Shown: positions 36,508-46,013, counted from the stretch's first letter. The stretch: 64,000 bases of DNA from Rhizobium johnstonii 3841 (GCF_000009265.1 NC_008380.1:2237501-2301500), one strand, 5' to 3'. Notes: generated by a model not told the origin, from the letters alone. Numbers and translations: made by a program.

Positions 36508-36855
36508 CTACTGATAATAAGGCCGAAGGAAAATGAGGTAGAACAACATGGGGATCGCAACGACAGCGCTATGCTTCAGCCTTTGACTGCGAAGATGTAA
36601 ATACTCGTCTCTGATCTCTTGCGGACACTCCGGAGAGCCCCAAGCGATCCCGGTGTGGATCGTGAACGGAGTTGTGTAGGTAATGTTGCCGAATTTCGAA
36701 GCCTTGGCAGCAAGGCGCTCGTTCATGATCAAGTGATACATGCCACCGGCAACGAAGATCGCAACGTCTATGCCGAGCACGACCCTGATGGAAAAATTGA
36801 TGCTCTCATGCGCGCTAGTCAATAGCTCCAACATACGAGGCGTTTTACAAGCCAT
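36508..36855 (-). CDS. Small membrane protein
   Basis: The product is 115 residues with two hydrophobic segments (about residues 20-40 and 95-112) and a charged loop between them. A start at the seventh codon downstream is possible. It ends in LRPYYQ. It precedes the 36078 gene on the same strand by 157 bases. Function unknown. Confidence 0.6.
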   Translation of the reverse strand: MACKTPRMLELLTSAHESINFSIRVVLGIDVAIFVAGGMYHLIMNERLAAKASKFGNITYTTPFTIHTGIAWGSPECPQEIRDEYLHLRSQRLKHSAVVAIPMLFYLIFLRPYYQ

Positions 36856-37207
36856 CCAGAAGCAAGGGAATGGCTGAGCTGCTTTCCCTTATCCCAACGT
36901 AAAGAAGCCATTAATCCGATCGCAATTGGCGACGCGAAGCTGCCGTCCCCGTCATGGCGGCAGCACTGGAGTTGGTAGCAAGCTTCTTGGTCAAGGTGTG
37001 ACAGGGACGGCGCTTCCGGCTTATCGGCAAATGAAATCGATCAAGCGCCGCATTCGGTCAAGGCTTGACCGGACTGATCCCAAACAGCCGACAATTGCAA
37101 AGAAGGATTTCGAGGAGTGTATGGACCAACTCCTTGCCGTCCAGATCGCCGTAGAGGAAGTTCAAGACGTGGTAGAGATACGTCGACGACTTCCAGGTAC
37201 TTCGTGT
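36856..37207. other. Intergenic stretch before the NERD helicase 3' end
   Basis: One plus-strand frame is weakly protein-like: from ATG 37031, starting MKSIKRRIRSRLDR with an acidic helix after it. It would run deep into the 3' end of the NERD-helicase gene on the other strand, so it is not called. Nothing else is seen. Confidence 0.3.
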
Positions 37208-39058
37208 TTAAACCACAGTAGCCGAGGCACCGTCGGCGTAGTCGGGGAAGCTTCTGCCAAATTCATGCAGTTCTGGGGCCGAGCACACGACTGTAAGCCA
37301 GCTGCCTTCTTGGCTTCGCTTCAATCGCGTCAAGCCTGCATACACCAAAGCCAAGCTCTGGGCATGGGCCGCGTCGGGCACATATATGACGAGCAGACGA
37401 GACTCCCATCCTTTGAAGCTGTGCAGTGTGGTCGCTTTGATTCTGGTGTCCCCCATATAGAAGCCCATCTTTCTCCGCCGATGGTCGTCGCCAAACGTAT
37501 TTACGACGTTGATGTCGTATTCATCGAGACGGTTGACCACGTTCATTCCGGATTGCATATCTCCGGTGAGCATTGTGATGTCAGCATTCGCTAGCCCGCG
37601 CTTTCCGGTCTGACGCATCAACGATAGTATCTCGTTGGAACAGACCGCACCGGCAGTGTCGGGAGAACATTGGACCCACCGTAAGCGGCATGGGTAAAGG
37701 TCGAGCGATCCTTGCTCCGCTTCTGGAAGATCAATGGCATCTTTTGGGAGAAACGCTTCCGCGAAGTTGCGAGCGAGCCCGAGTGCCTCTGGAGGGAGCC
37801 GATAGCTGGTCGCGAGCTGCGCCCATCGCCCGCCGAAACCCGCACCTTTCATCGCCTCATCCGTCCAAGATGAGGCAGTTCCATAAACGTCCTGTGTCGC
37901 ATCGGCGACCAAGAGCATTTCTCCACCTGGGTTGCACGCCTTGCGAAGAACGCTCCACCACAGCGGAAGGTAATCCTGGCCCTCGTCGACAAAAATTGCA
38001 TCGTACCGTTCGATATTGGGAAGCGTCACAGCTTCATCTGCGAGGAGAGGCAGCGTTGTGTTCAATACCTCCCGAGGATCGTTCGAGTGCCAAAGCCTTT
38101 CATATCCTTTATCCCACCCTGCGTCGTAACAGACGTGCTTGCACCATAGGTGGAAGTGAGTGAACCGGACATTTTTCAACTTCTCAGGCGCATCGAGACC
38201 TCGAACGATGAGGTCCCGCAGGTAGTGCCAGAGCGTAATGTTGAAGGTTGCCACCAGAACGGATTTTCCCTCGTTCGCAAGGCGAGCGGCTCTGGCTGCA
38301 AGAACCAGCGATTTTCCTGACCCCGCAGGCCCTTTGATGCGGCGATAACCGCTTTCGGTTCTGGATTCTGCAAGCGACAATTGGTTCCGATCAAGAACCA
38401 ACGGCGTCCGCTGAGTTGACGAGAGGTCTGGCTCCAGGAGCCATCCTCGCAAATCGTCAGCGTAGCCTTTCGACATTATCTTGGAGTTGGTACGATTTGC
38501 TTCTGGGAAGACATCTAGGATTTTGCCGGCCGTGACCTCAACTATCCCGCTGACAGGTTGGTATTGCGCAAACTTTTCACCGTCCTGAGTTTTCAAGAAG
38601 GGAGATAGGAGGCTTTTCACGGCGTCGACATCAGCAAAGGGAAAGATCACGCCTGCGGTGATTGCAGCCCATCCCGTATTCGCTTTCAGCCGTGGACAAT
38701 AGAGGTCAAAAATTTCCTTCTTGTAGAGATTGACCTTGGTGACTGGATTCTGATTCTGAATGCAAAACTCTTCGCCATTTCTCTCGGCCCAAAGCTCATG
38801 TCCGTATCGCCCCTTTTTGGTGAAGTATCGCATGGCCTTTAGGTCCCAATCCTTCACCTCAAAGACTGCGATACCACCGTTCGGGTTTAAGAGGACAAAA
38901 TCTGGACGCAGGCCGTTCAGATGAGGCTGTAAGTAAATTTCCCAGTCTTTGGGCAGGTGCTGACGAAAAAGCTGAAGGACGGCGCGTTCTCCCGCCGTCA
39001 ATGGCTGTCTAAGCTTTGCCAATTGGGCTAAGGGCGGGGAAATAACTCGATCATCCAT
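37208..39058 (-). CDS. NERD nuclease-like domain fused to UvrD-type SF1 helicase
   Basis: The 616-residue protein has an N-terminal NERD domain (about residues 20-130), a PD-(D/E)XK fold with LRPDFVLL (Asp53) and VFEVKDWDL (Glu67, Lys69). An SF1 helicase follows: Walker A GPAGSGKS at 243-250, Walker B IFVDEGQDY near 356-364, LATSYRLP, and a C-terminal ATTLHSFKGWESRLLVIYV. The ATG at 39058 is chosen because GGAG lies 9 bases upstream. It follows the 54-residue gene with 7 bases between, so they share an mRNA. Such proteins process DNA; a defence or repair role is inferred from context. Confidence 0.88.
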   Translation of the reverse strand: MDDRVISPPLAQLAKLRQPLTAGERAVLQLFRQHLPKDWEIYLQPHLNGLRPDFVLLNPNGGIAVFEVKDWDLKAMRYFTKKGRYGHELWAERNGEEFCIQNQNPVTKVNLYKKEIFDLYCPRLKANTGWAAITAGVIFPFADVDAVKSLLSPFLKTQDGEKFAQYQPVSGIVEVTAGKILDVFPEANRTNSKIMSKGYADDLRGWLLEPDLSSTQRTPLVLDRNQLSLAESRTESGYRRIKGPAGSGKSLVLAARAARLANEGKSVLVATFNITLWHYLRDLIVRGLDAPEKLKNVRFTHFHLWCKHVCYDAGWDKGYERLWHSNDPREVLNTTLPLLADEAVTLPNIERYDAIFVDEGQDYLPLWWSVLRKACNPGGEMLLVADATQDVYGTASSWTDEAMKGAGFGGRWAQLATSYRLPPEALGLARNFAEAFLPKDAIDLPEAEQGSLDLYPCRLRWVQCSPDTAGAVCSNEILSLMRQTGKRGLANADITMLTGDMQSGMNVVNRLDEYDINVVNTFGDDHRRRKMGFYMGDTRIKATTLHSFKGWESRLLVIYVPDAAHAQSLALVYAGLTRLKRSQEGSWLTVVCSAPELHEFGRSFPDYADGASATVV

Positions 39059-39065
39059 CACATGG

Positions 39066-39230
39066 CTACTCCGGTAACGCAATGATTGTTGTTGGCCCGT
39101 GGTTGCGGATGAAGGTCTCAGTCAACAGCTGCTCGACCGCGTCGACAAGCCGAACGTCGGCCGTGGAAATCTTGAGTGCGAGCCTCTCCGCGAAAGCGTC
39201 GGATAGGCCGATAGTAAGTCTCGCGGACAT
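39066..39230 (-). CDS. 54-residue protein between phosphoesterase and NERD helicase
   Basis: The frame runs from ATG at 39230 to TAG at 39068-39066. The product starts MSARLTIGLSDAFAERLALK and is helical and acidic, reminiscent in its first strand and helix of small DNA-binding or antitoxin-like proteins. GAGG lies about 5 bases before the start. Its stop is 7 bases before the helicase start and its start is 47 bases after the phosphoesterase stop. The spacing strongly suggests a real operon member. Confidence 0.65.
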   Translation of the reverse strand: MSARLTIGLSDAFAERLALKISTADVRLVDAVEQLLTETFIRNHGPTTIIALPE

Positions 39231-39277
39231 TGCGCCTCGTGTCTTTGGAAGGTTCCCGGCGGCCTCTCGATGTGGAG

Positions 39278-40039
39278 TTACTCCACTTCGGTGGCCGACG
39301 AATGGAATATGCCGTCGATCCGCTCCCAGCCAGAGAAGTCGGGATCGAAGCGGCGGGGCTCGACGGTGAACCCCGCATGCTCGCTGTGCGAGATGACGAC
39401 ATAGCTGCCGTCATTCAGATACCGGTAGCCGCCTGGCTTCACGCGCTCGCCTTTCCTGGAAACCATCACCTTCTTGTCGAGAGCGCTGACATTGACGAAG
39501 CGCTGTCCCCGATAGGTGACATCCTCGAACCGATGGATATGGCCGAAGAGGAAAAGTGGTACCCCGGGGAGAAATGTCTTGGTCTTGGTCAGCCTGTAGT
39601 GGCTGACGACAATGGTGCGTTCAGGCGCTTGGGCCGCGATGATCGTGCGGAGCTTGGCTCGCTCTTCCGCGAGATGAGCTTGGCAGGCGAGGGCACGGTC
39701 GGCCGCCGCCGCGGCTAAGGATGCCTCCCAGTCTGGGTCTATGCCGTCAATGCTTTCGCCGACGAGGGAGAGACCGCCGATAGAGAAGGGCGTCAGATGC
39801 AGACGATGGCAATCCGCGCCGAAGTTCCGATTGCGCTCGAGACGCCGGTCCCAATTGCCGAAGACGTAAAGAACCGGGCACTCGAAGCTTCGCAGGATAT
39901 CGAAAACCTCGTCGGGCCTTTCGCTGCCGATATCGCCCGCCACGATCACCGCGTCGTAATCGTTGGCCTCCCGAGCCCTAAGCTGGCGGACAGCGATGAC
40001 GTCGTTGTGAATGTCCGAGCAGGCCAGAAACCTTGCCAC
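39278..40039 (-). CDS. Calcineurin-like metallophosphoesterase
   Basis: The 253-residue protein has all five metallophosphoesterase motifs: SDIHND (8-13), GDIGS (35-39), GNWDR (61-65, Trp in place of the usual His), VSHY and FGHIHR. This fold uses two metal ions to hydrolyse phosphoesters, in nucleic acids, nucleotides or phosphoproteins. The His-to-Trp change in the GNHD motif removes the usual catalytic His and could alter activity. It is the first gene of a three-gene operon ending in a nuclease-helicase, so a nucleic acid or nucleotide substrate is plausible. Confidence 0.88.
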   Translation of the reverse strand: MARFLACSDIHNDVIAVRQLRAREANDYDAVIVAGDIGSERPDEVFDILRSFECPVLYVFGNWDRRLERNRNFGADCHRLHLTPFSIGGLSLVGESIDGIDPDWEASLAAAAADRALACQAHLAEERAKLRTIIAAQAPERTIVVSHYRLTKTKTFLPGVPLFLFGHIHRFEDVTYRGQRFVNVSALDKKVMVSRKGERVKPGGYRYLNDGSYVVISHSEHAGFTVEPRRFDPDFSGWERIDGIFHSSATEVE

Positions 40040-40159
40040 ACGCGCCCTCCCGTCTGTTTCGAGCGCACCCTACATAATTGGCATCACTTCCTAAAGCGCC
40101 TCGCTGTCAGCAACACCGCCACCTTTCGTCTGTGTCCAATCCCGACACAGCGGGCCTCG

Positions 40160-41920
40160 CTACTCGAAACGGAATCCGAATAATCCACCGGTCTCGCTGT
40201 CTTCCAACCTGACGGGCATCACCTTGCTCAAGGCGTCAAACCCCTGGGAGAACGCGAGCTTGTCGAACTTGTCGCTGTTCAACGTCACAATGTACTGGCC
40301 GCCCACCTTGTCGGCCAGATTGGAGCCAAGCTCAATAGCGGTGCTGGTCTGACGCGGGTCGACGCCGTCGAAAAGGTGGCTGTCGTGGACGAGAAAGCGC
40401 GGTCCGTTCATTTTACCCGACACCACCTTGTAGAGCCCGTAGTCCATGGAGAAGACTTCCATGTTGGCAATTCCACCGCTGCGGTCACCCGCAATCCAGA
40501 TGATGAATTTCGGCCCGGTTTCGGTGCTCTCGATCCTGAGGAACTTTTGACGCCCATCGGTGTAAAGCGCGTTCAACGCATCGTCGACGGCGAGGATGGC
40601 TGCCCGCACTGCCAACTTTCGCTCCCCCATGTCTGCTTCGAACCGCCCCTTGAGCTTGATGCGGCTGATGCGGTTCTGCGACTTACTGTCTTCAAGCTCC
40701 TGGAGAGCATCTTTTTGAGCCGCCAGCGAAGCAACCTTGGCGTCCAACTCGGCGAGGCGGCGTTGCATGACCCCGAGATCGCTGAACGCACCCTTGTCGG
40801 AGAGATAGGACAGGATTTCCGTGCGGCGCTTCGTCTGTGCGCGTCGCTCGCCCTCGAGTTTGTCGCGGCGCTGGATATTCCGGTTCAGCTCCTCGGACAG
40901 ATGGTGACGTCGATTGCTGATCACCGACTCATGGAAGGCCTCGACCCGCTCAATTCCCCGTCGAGCACTCTCCGGCAACTGGAAGCCAACGGCTTGATAA
41001 AGCTTTTCGACATCAGCCAGGCTGGCGGTAGTTTCAGAGTTGAAACTCGCCTCGATGTGATTGATCACGTTCGTGACTTCGGCAAGACTCAAACTCAGGG
41101 TTTCCGCTTCTCTCTTTGCCGCCGCAGACTCATTGACCAGCTCGTCGTAGTGCTCCGCCACCTGTAGGTTCGAAAGCGCGTCGCGCTGGATCGACGCGCG
41201 CTGCTCGATAACTAGATGTTCGGCAGTGACCGCCGCCAGCGTCTTTAGCTCCGGGTTGGCGCGTCCCTTAGACCTAACTTCCGATGCGAGATTCTTCTGC
41301 GTCTGCTTCAGTTCCTCGAAGGCGCGGGCTATCGTCCAATCCAGGCCGAACAGGTAGCAAAGAGCGACCTGCGCGTCGTTGTCGGGGATCGCGTTGGCAT
41401 ATTTGACTGGATCGATAAATCCCTGGTCGGATCGACGGCGGGCGAAATAGCCGAACAGGCTCCGAAAAGACGGGCCGCCATTTTCGAAGTCGGTGCCCTC
41501 GCGGATAAGCGGCAGGTCGAAAATTTGGTTCCCCAGCCATGCCGTCCAGTCTTTGATCGAGGTGTAGGGGTCCAGGAGGTCATCTTCTTGCATGAGCCGC
41601 TTTGCCGGCGGGCTTTCAAATGAAACGAACACCTTGTCGGGGCTGTGGACACGCCTTTCCACGCGCAGTCGCGTGCCGCCGATCGTGAACCGCCCCCAGT
41701 AGCTTGATGCGCGAAGCGCCTTGGCCTTAAAGGGAGAGTCCGCAGAGATGCTCGATCCCAGCAGAAAGTGAACAATCTCGAGCATGCTCGACTTGCCGAG
41801 GCTGTTGCGACTGTCTTTGTCGGTGGCTTCGCTGCTCTGGTCGGCGAGCAGGATGTTCAACCCGGCCCGAAATGTCAGCGTGCGAAATGTGGGGATTGAA
41901 CTGCCGATTTCGTGGATCAT
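40160..41920 (-). CDS. DUF2326-type SMC-like ATPase of an ABC three-component (ABC-3C) system
   Basis: The product is 586 residues from the ATG at 41920, which overlaps the stop of the upstream middle-component gene by four bases (ATGA). The N-terminus has an ABC/SMC-type P-loop (SRNSLGKSSMLEIVHF, Lys near 43). The centre is a long coiled coil (about residues 240-430). The C-terminal part has SMC-like SMDYGLYKV and FLVHDSHLFDGVD, which contains the conserved Asp region. This matches DUF2326 proteins, which form ABC-3C systems with an effector and a middle component. These systems are predicted conflict systems; the trigger here is unknown. Confidence 0.82.
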   Translation of the reverse strand: MIHEIGSSIPTFRTLTFRAGLNILLADQSSEATDKDSRNSLGKSSMLEIVHFLLGSSISADSPFKAKALRASSYWGRFTIGGTRLRVERRVHSPDKVFVSFESPPAKRLMQEDDLLDPYTSIKDWTAWLGNQIFDLPLIREGTDFENGGPSFRSLFGYFARRRSDQGFIDPVKYANAIPDNDAQVALCYLFGLDWTIARAFEELKQTQKNLASEVRSKGRANPELKTLAAVTAEHLVIEQRASIQRDALSNLQVAEHYDELVNESAAAKREAETLSLSLAEVTNVINHIEASFNSETTASLADVEKLYQAVGFQLPESARRGIERVEAFHESVISNRRHHLSEELNRNIQRRDKLEGERRAQTKRRTEILSYLSDKGAFSDLGVMQRRLAELDAKVASLAAQKDALQELEDSKSQNRISRIKLKGRFEADMGERKLAVRAAILAVDDALNALYTDGRQKFLRIESTETGPKFIIWIAGDRSGGIANMEVFSMDYGLYKVVSGKMNGPRFLVHDSHLFDGVDPRQTSTAIELGSNLADKVGGQYIVTLNSDKFDKLAFSQGFDALSKVMPVRLEDSETGGLFGFRFE

Positions 41921-42168
41921 TGCCCGCGCGCCCTTTGGATGGTCAAAAGGCCGTCTTTCATGTCGATCATATGGACGGTGTAGAGGAAGGTCAGGGCGAG
42001 GGTAAACCAATCGAAGCCCAGCGTCAGCCCACGCTTGTTGCGGTCACCACGAACATGCTCCCACACCTCGCTCACGGACTTGGGACTGTCCTTGATGACA
42101 TTGAGGACCTCGCCGCCGACAACAATCAGCGAGCGCTCAGCCGGCAGGAATTTGCTAGGCAGGATCAT
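41917..42168 (-). CDS. ABC-3C middle component (MC6-like)
   Basis: The product is 83 residues from the ATG at 42168. The sequence ILPSKFLPAERSLIVVGGEV, then WEHVR and FDWFTLALTFLYTVHMID, is the pattern of middle component 6 of ABC-3C systems, a small winged-helix-like linker. The start overlaps the upstream effector gene by 14 bases and the stop overlaps the ATPase start by four, so the three are translationally coupled. A longer frame to 42225 is rejected because it would overlap the effector further. Confidence 0.8.
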   Translation of the reverse strand: MILPSKFLPAERSLIVVGGEVLNVIKDSPKSVSEVWEHVRGDRNKRGLTLGFDWFTLALTFLYTVHMIDMKDGLLTIQRARGQ

Positions 42169-43093
42169 CGACGAGTTCCGGGACCAGGATATCCTCTTTA
42201 TCCTCGAAGATAATGCACGACTCAAACATGGTCGCGAGAATAGCCATCGAAGCCTCGTGGCGGCCGTCGCTTTCGTTCACATAACCCGCGAGACCTTCGT
42301 GCAGATGCTTGAGGATTGATCCGGCATCATTACCTTGCGCCTTGAGCTTTTTGTACTCGGAACGCAGATACGCCGGAATAGTCTCGGTGGCGAGTTCCTC
42401 TGGATAAGCCGCCAAAATCTCTGTGACGATCGGGGAGTAACTATAAAACAGGGTGAGATTGTTCCGCCATCGCGTTGGGATCAGGTTGTAATCCATCTTA
42501 TCCAGCGGCACCTCGCCGATCTCCGAGGGGTCGGGCAACTTCTGATCCATCGCGGCAACGATGCCTGCGAATATGTTTGAGACCGTCTCAGGAAGTCGAT
42601 CCCGATCAGCATCGTTGAACACGCGTATTCCTATGAGGTCTTCAAGATCGTCCTCGCTAAGGCGAGGTAGCAAACTGCCGAACATGTGTATGTCGAAGAA
42701 GCCCGACTCGATGCCGTGCTGGGCGGCGATGACATCAATCTCGCGGAGCGTGTCGTACATCGGCCGCGGCAGATCGATGAGATTGTGAGTGAACATCCAT
42801 TTTCTCATTTGCGGCGTGGTGCGGCGCGCGGTGTAGAAGTCCTCAACCATCTTCTCGCGGACGCTTGCCACGTCAACCACGGCCCCATTTCGCGCACCGT
42901 AGCATTGATAGAGCGTGTCGGTGCTCTTGTGGTAGCCGTCCATTCCTCCGTCCCCCAGACGTCCGTGCGCTCTTATCGGGACAAAGTCCCCCGGATAGAT
43001 GCGGCCCATGAACTCGCCGAGGAAGTCCTGGAACGCCGTGCCGTGGCTTTTGCGAAGCTTCAGCTCCAGCATCTGTCTCCAAACCCGCGTCAC
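42155..43093 (-). CDS. ABC-3C effector with nuclease-like N-terminal domain
   Basis: The 312-residue protein opens the ABC-3C operon. Its N-terminal domain reads RLGDGGMDGYHKSTDTLYQC followed by YGA. This is a Mrr-like PD-(D/E)XK arrangement with Asp52 and Gln63, but with Tyr where the catalytic Lys is usual. The C-terminal part (about 180-312) is helical and unrecognised, consistent with the C-terminal domain by which ABC-3C effectors bind the complex. A nuclease role is inferred and may be weakened by the missing Lys. The upstream region 43094-43535 likely holds the promoter. Confidence 0.7.
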   Translation of the reverse strand: MTRVWRQMLELKLRKSHGTAFQDFLGEFMGRIYPGDFVPIRAHGRLGDGGMDGYHKSTDTLYQCYGARNGAVVDVASVREKMVEDFYTARRTTPQMRKWMFTHNLIDLPRPMYDTLREIDVIAAQHGIESGFFDIHMFGSLLPRLSEDDLEDLIGIRVFNDADRDRLPETVSNIFAGIVAAMDQKLPDPSEIGEVPLDKMDYNLIPTRWRNNLTLFYSYSPIVTEILAAYPEELATETIPAYLRSEYKKLKAQGNDAGSILKHLHEGLAGYVNESDGRHEASMAILATMFESCIIFEDKEDILVPELVDDPA

Positions 43094-43535
43094 GTGTCCC
43101 CCATCTGTTGATTGGCACGACTTTTACTAGAATCTCGTAAAAGTATCGTATGCGGGTTCCTGCAAGGCAATACGATCCGCGAGGTCTTTTCATGCTCCGG
43201 AATTCATTGATTAAATCCCGTTGACAAGCGATCTTGTTCTTCATATGTGCTCGTCGCGGCGGACGAGCTGATCCCTTGTTTGCCGCATGGCATCTCGCCA
43301 TGACGCACGGTCGGCGGCGCTCGAGCGCAACCGATCTCCCGTCTGCCGCTTCGGGCGACGAAGAGAACCACGTGCACGCACTCACTGTGACTGGCCTATG
43401 ACCTACGGTCATAGGCCGTTCTCTTCGATCCTGGTCCAGATTTCGATTTGCTAGTATTACGACAATCTCGCGTGTGATTTTTAACGAAGGCTCTTCCGGC
43501 GCTCAACGTGCCGATGTATATCCCTACTCGCGGGA
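43094..43535. promoter_or_regulatory. Divergent control region between ABC-3C and PLD operons with an 11-base palindrome
   Basis: No gene is seen. GGCCTATGACC at 43394-43404 and GGTCATAGGCC at 43408-43418 form a perfect 11-base inverted repeat with a TAC centre. No T run follows on either strand, so it is a better candidate for an operator than a terminator. It lies about 120-140 bases upstream of the PLD-nuclease gene start and 300 bases from the ABC-3C start. Confidence 0.55.
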
Positions 43536-46004
43536 GTGGTGGAGGGCCGTAATCTGTTGTCGGAATTGTCTTTTTCGCCGCGCGCGTTGCTAGCATCGCA
43601 CGCTTGGACATCTGTGTTCTTTACGACCTACTCGCTCAGCCTCTCGTTTCTCGAAGCCATTCCCTTGGCGGCGGTCAGTCGAAGCTATCGCGATTTCACC
43701 GTCGTAACCGACATCGCAGGTTACCGTTCGTCGCTGGCGGATGTCGGCGCGGTAGGTATCGGTCGCGATTACAATCTCGTCCCCGTTCACTGCGCGACCG
43801 GGGTATTCCATCCGAAAATCGGTCTGTTCGCCGATCAAGACGGCGAGGTCAGAGCAACCGTAGGGTCGGGAAATCTCTCCTTCGGTGGATGGGGCTACAA
43901 CAACGAGGTTTTGGAAGTCCTTCGCCCCGGCAGGGACTCCGCATGCTTTTCAGGATTGGCCGATCTTATCGAAGCAATTCAGCGCGAGGCTCGTCCCGAA
44001 GGGTTCCTCGATTGCCTACGCTCTCCCGACCTCCATAACTACGTGTCGCTGGCCCGTCGATCCTCCTTGGTGCCAGGCAGCGGAACCGGCCGTCTCCTAC
44101 ACACTATGGCCGGCACCTTGACTTCGCAGATCGCGGGCCTGGTAGAAGAGTTGGGAGGCGCTGAGGAGCTGACAGTGGTGTCGCCGTTCTTCTCTGCGCA
44201 TCACGGGATCGCCGCCCTCTCGGAAGCGATCGGATGCGACAACATCCGGATCGCGGTGCCACCACGAGCGCCATCGGTTTTCGATTTCGCGGCTGCTTCT
44301 GCCACCGGTCTTAATATTCGCCCGGTTTCCTGTGACGAATTCAACGACAGCCGCTCGCTTCACTCGAAGGTGTTCGACATCGGTTGTCGCCGGGGGCGAT
44401 TGATAGTCAGCGGAAGCGCCAATGCGACGGTTCAGGCACTCGGGAGAGCAAACGTCGAAGCAGTCGTCGCCCGTATCCACGACCGCGCGCCGATGTTCGG
44501 CTGGATATCGGCCAATGCGCTGCGATGCCATACGACCGGAGAAGAGGCCCCGCAAGAGGAGGAGCGTTCCTCGCTTGCCGTCGACTACGACGGAGGGGTC
44601 ATCAGAGGACGTGTCATGGGAGGCGGCGTGACCACCGGGACTTGGACAGTCAGCATCGCTTGGGGCGCGAGGAGGGAAGCTGGACCGGATGTTGTCATCG
44701 ACGAAGATGGCTACTTCGCATTCAAGCCACCGAGCTCGTTCGATCCGATGAGGGTTGCATCGTCGGTCCAGCTAATTCTGCTGCGGGACGCGGTCGAGCT
44801 TCGCGGGTGGCTTATCCTTCGCGGCTTCATCGACGCGATGAACAGGCGGGGGCCGATCGCTCGCTCGCTGGGGCGGATGATCGCAGGTATCGAAACGCTC
44901 AATGACCTCACGGCTATCATGGAATACGTGTCGCGAGAACCGCGGGCATTTATCGATGCCGCTCAGCGGACTGGGGGAGGGAGATCAGATCGTGAGCAGA
45001 CGGCGGGCCTGAAGGTTATTCGACCTTTCGCTGCGGGTGACGCTTTTGAACTGTCCCACGATGGAGCCAGAGGATCGGGCATCGTCAGCAATGGCGATGA
45101 ACTGATCGACGCACTTGTTCGTATGCTTGCGACCGCCGCTGCGCAAGAAAACGACGATAGCGGCGATGACGAGGAAGAGGACGACCTTTCTCCTCAGGAA
45201 GGAAGCGATAAACGTAAGCACGGGGGCGGCAAAGAGCCAAAGAGTGGGGGGCAGACCCAGAGGGTGAAGCCCCAGATCATGGAGACGGCCTTCAGCCGAC
45301 TCTTCGAGGAACTGGTGAGAGTGCCTCCTGGTCCGGCCCGCGCGCCAGGACTATTCCTAGTCTTCGATATGATCGCCAAGATCGCGCCTCGCAGTTCACT
45401 CGGCGAAGAGTTGACCCCGCGCTTACTGGCAAAGTGGCTACAGACAGCGGCCGGTTCGAGGCCCGTTGATGTAGATCCGACTGGACTGGATGAATGTGTT
45501 GCCGCAACGGTGTCCAGGCTCGTTATCGGTGATCCGGGCAAGGCCCAGGCTATGCACGAATTCCTCCAGGCCTGGACCGGAGGGGAGGTACCAGAGGAGT
45601 TCGCAGTTCCTTGTGAACCTCAAGCCGGAAAGCTGAACGAAGAGGCTCTCGCGCCCGGAATGACGCAAAGCCAGTGGACGCAGACATGGTCATCTATTCT
45701 CGAGACTAAAACGCCGTGGAACAAGATGAATGATCTTCGGAAAGCGCTTGCCACGAAAGACGGACCATACGTCACACCAGCCGGCGCGACCATTGACGAG
45801 GAGGTCACCATCTCGCGGTACTCCACCAGGCAAGGCCGTGACGACCGCATCGTCTGGATGGCAACCAAGTACGACAAAAGGCCAGGTTGCCCGAAATGCG
45901 GCCATGGCTTCCCCGGCGTAAAGGCATCGAAATTCAGGCGGCACAGGATCGCGACATGCGAAAACTACAGGTGCGGCCGGGTCGTCATTGACGTGTCCCT
46001 ATAG
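43536..46004 (+). CDS. Phospholipase D-fold nuclease-like protein with zinc-binding tail
   Basis: The 822-residue protein carries two HKD-type motifs. The first is FHPKIGLF (His92, Lys94) with GSGNLSFGG (110-118); the second is LHSKVF (His276, Lys278) with GSANAT (293-298). Two such motifs form one active site in PLD-superfamily nucleases. A middle region of unknown fold (330-550) is followed by an acidic linker near 540-570, a helical domain, and a C-terminal Cys4 cluster (Cys785, 788, 808, 813), likely a zinc ribbon. The start is uncertain: GTG at 43536, or a CTG/TTG near 43554 better spaced from GGAGG. It lies 9 bases before the 533-residue gene. Confidence 0.8.
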   Translation: MVEGRNLLSELSFSPRALLASHAWTSVFFTTYSLSLSFLEAIPLAAVSRSYRDFTVVTDIAGYRSSLADVGAVGIGRDYNLVPVHCATGVFHPKIGLFADQDGEVRATVGSGNLSFGGWGYNNEVLEVLRPGRDSACFSGLADLIEAIQREARPEGFLDCLRSPDLHNYVSLARRSSLVPGSGTGRLLHTMAGTLTSQIAGLVEELGGAEELTVVSPFFSAHHGIAALSEAIGCDNIRIAVPPRAPSVFDFAAASATGLNIRPVSCDEFNDSRSLHSKVFDIGCRRGRLIVSGSANATVQALGRANVEAVVARIHDRAPMFGWISANALRCHTTGEEAPQEEERSSLAVDYDGGVIRGRVMGGGVTTGTWTVSIAWGARREAGPDVVIDEDGYFAFKPPSSFDPMRVASSVQLILLRDAVELRGWLILRGFIDAMNRRGPIARSLGRMIAGIETLNDLTAIMEYVSREPRAFIDAAQRTGGGRSDREQTAGLKVIRPFAAGDAFELSHDGARGSGIVSNGDELIDALVRMLATAAAQENDDSGDDEEEDDLSPQEGSDKRKHGGGKEPKSGGQTQRVKPQIMETAFSRLFEELVRVPPGPARAPGLFLVFDMIAKIAPRSSLGEELTPRLLAKWLQTAAGSRPVDVDPTGLDECVAATVSRLVIGDPGKAQAMHEFLQAWTGGEVPEEFAVPCEPQAGKLNEEALAPGMTQSQWTQTWSSILETKTPWNKMNDLRKALATKDGPYVTPAGATIDEEVTISRYSTRQGRDDRIVWMATKYDKRPGCPKCGHGFPGVKASKFRRHRIATCENYRCGRVVIDVSL

Positions 46005-46013
46005 GAGGGCTCT

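Noticed and set aside
40376..41167. A 263-codon plus-strand frame over the DUF2326 ATPase
   Set aside because: It mirrors the coiled-coil region of the ATPase on the other strand; composition is typical of an antisense shadow.
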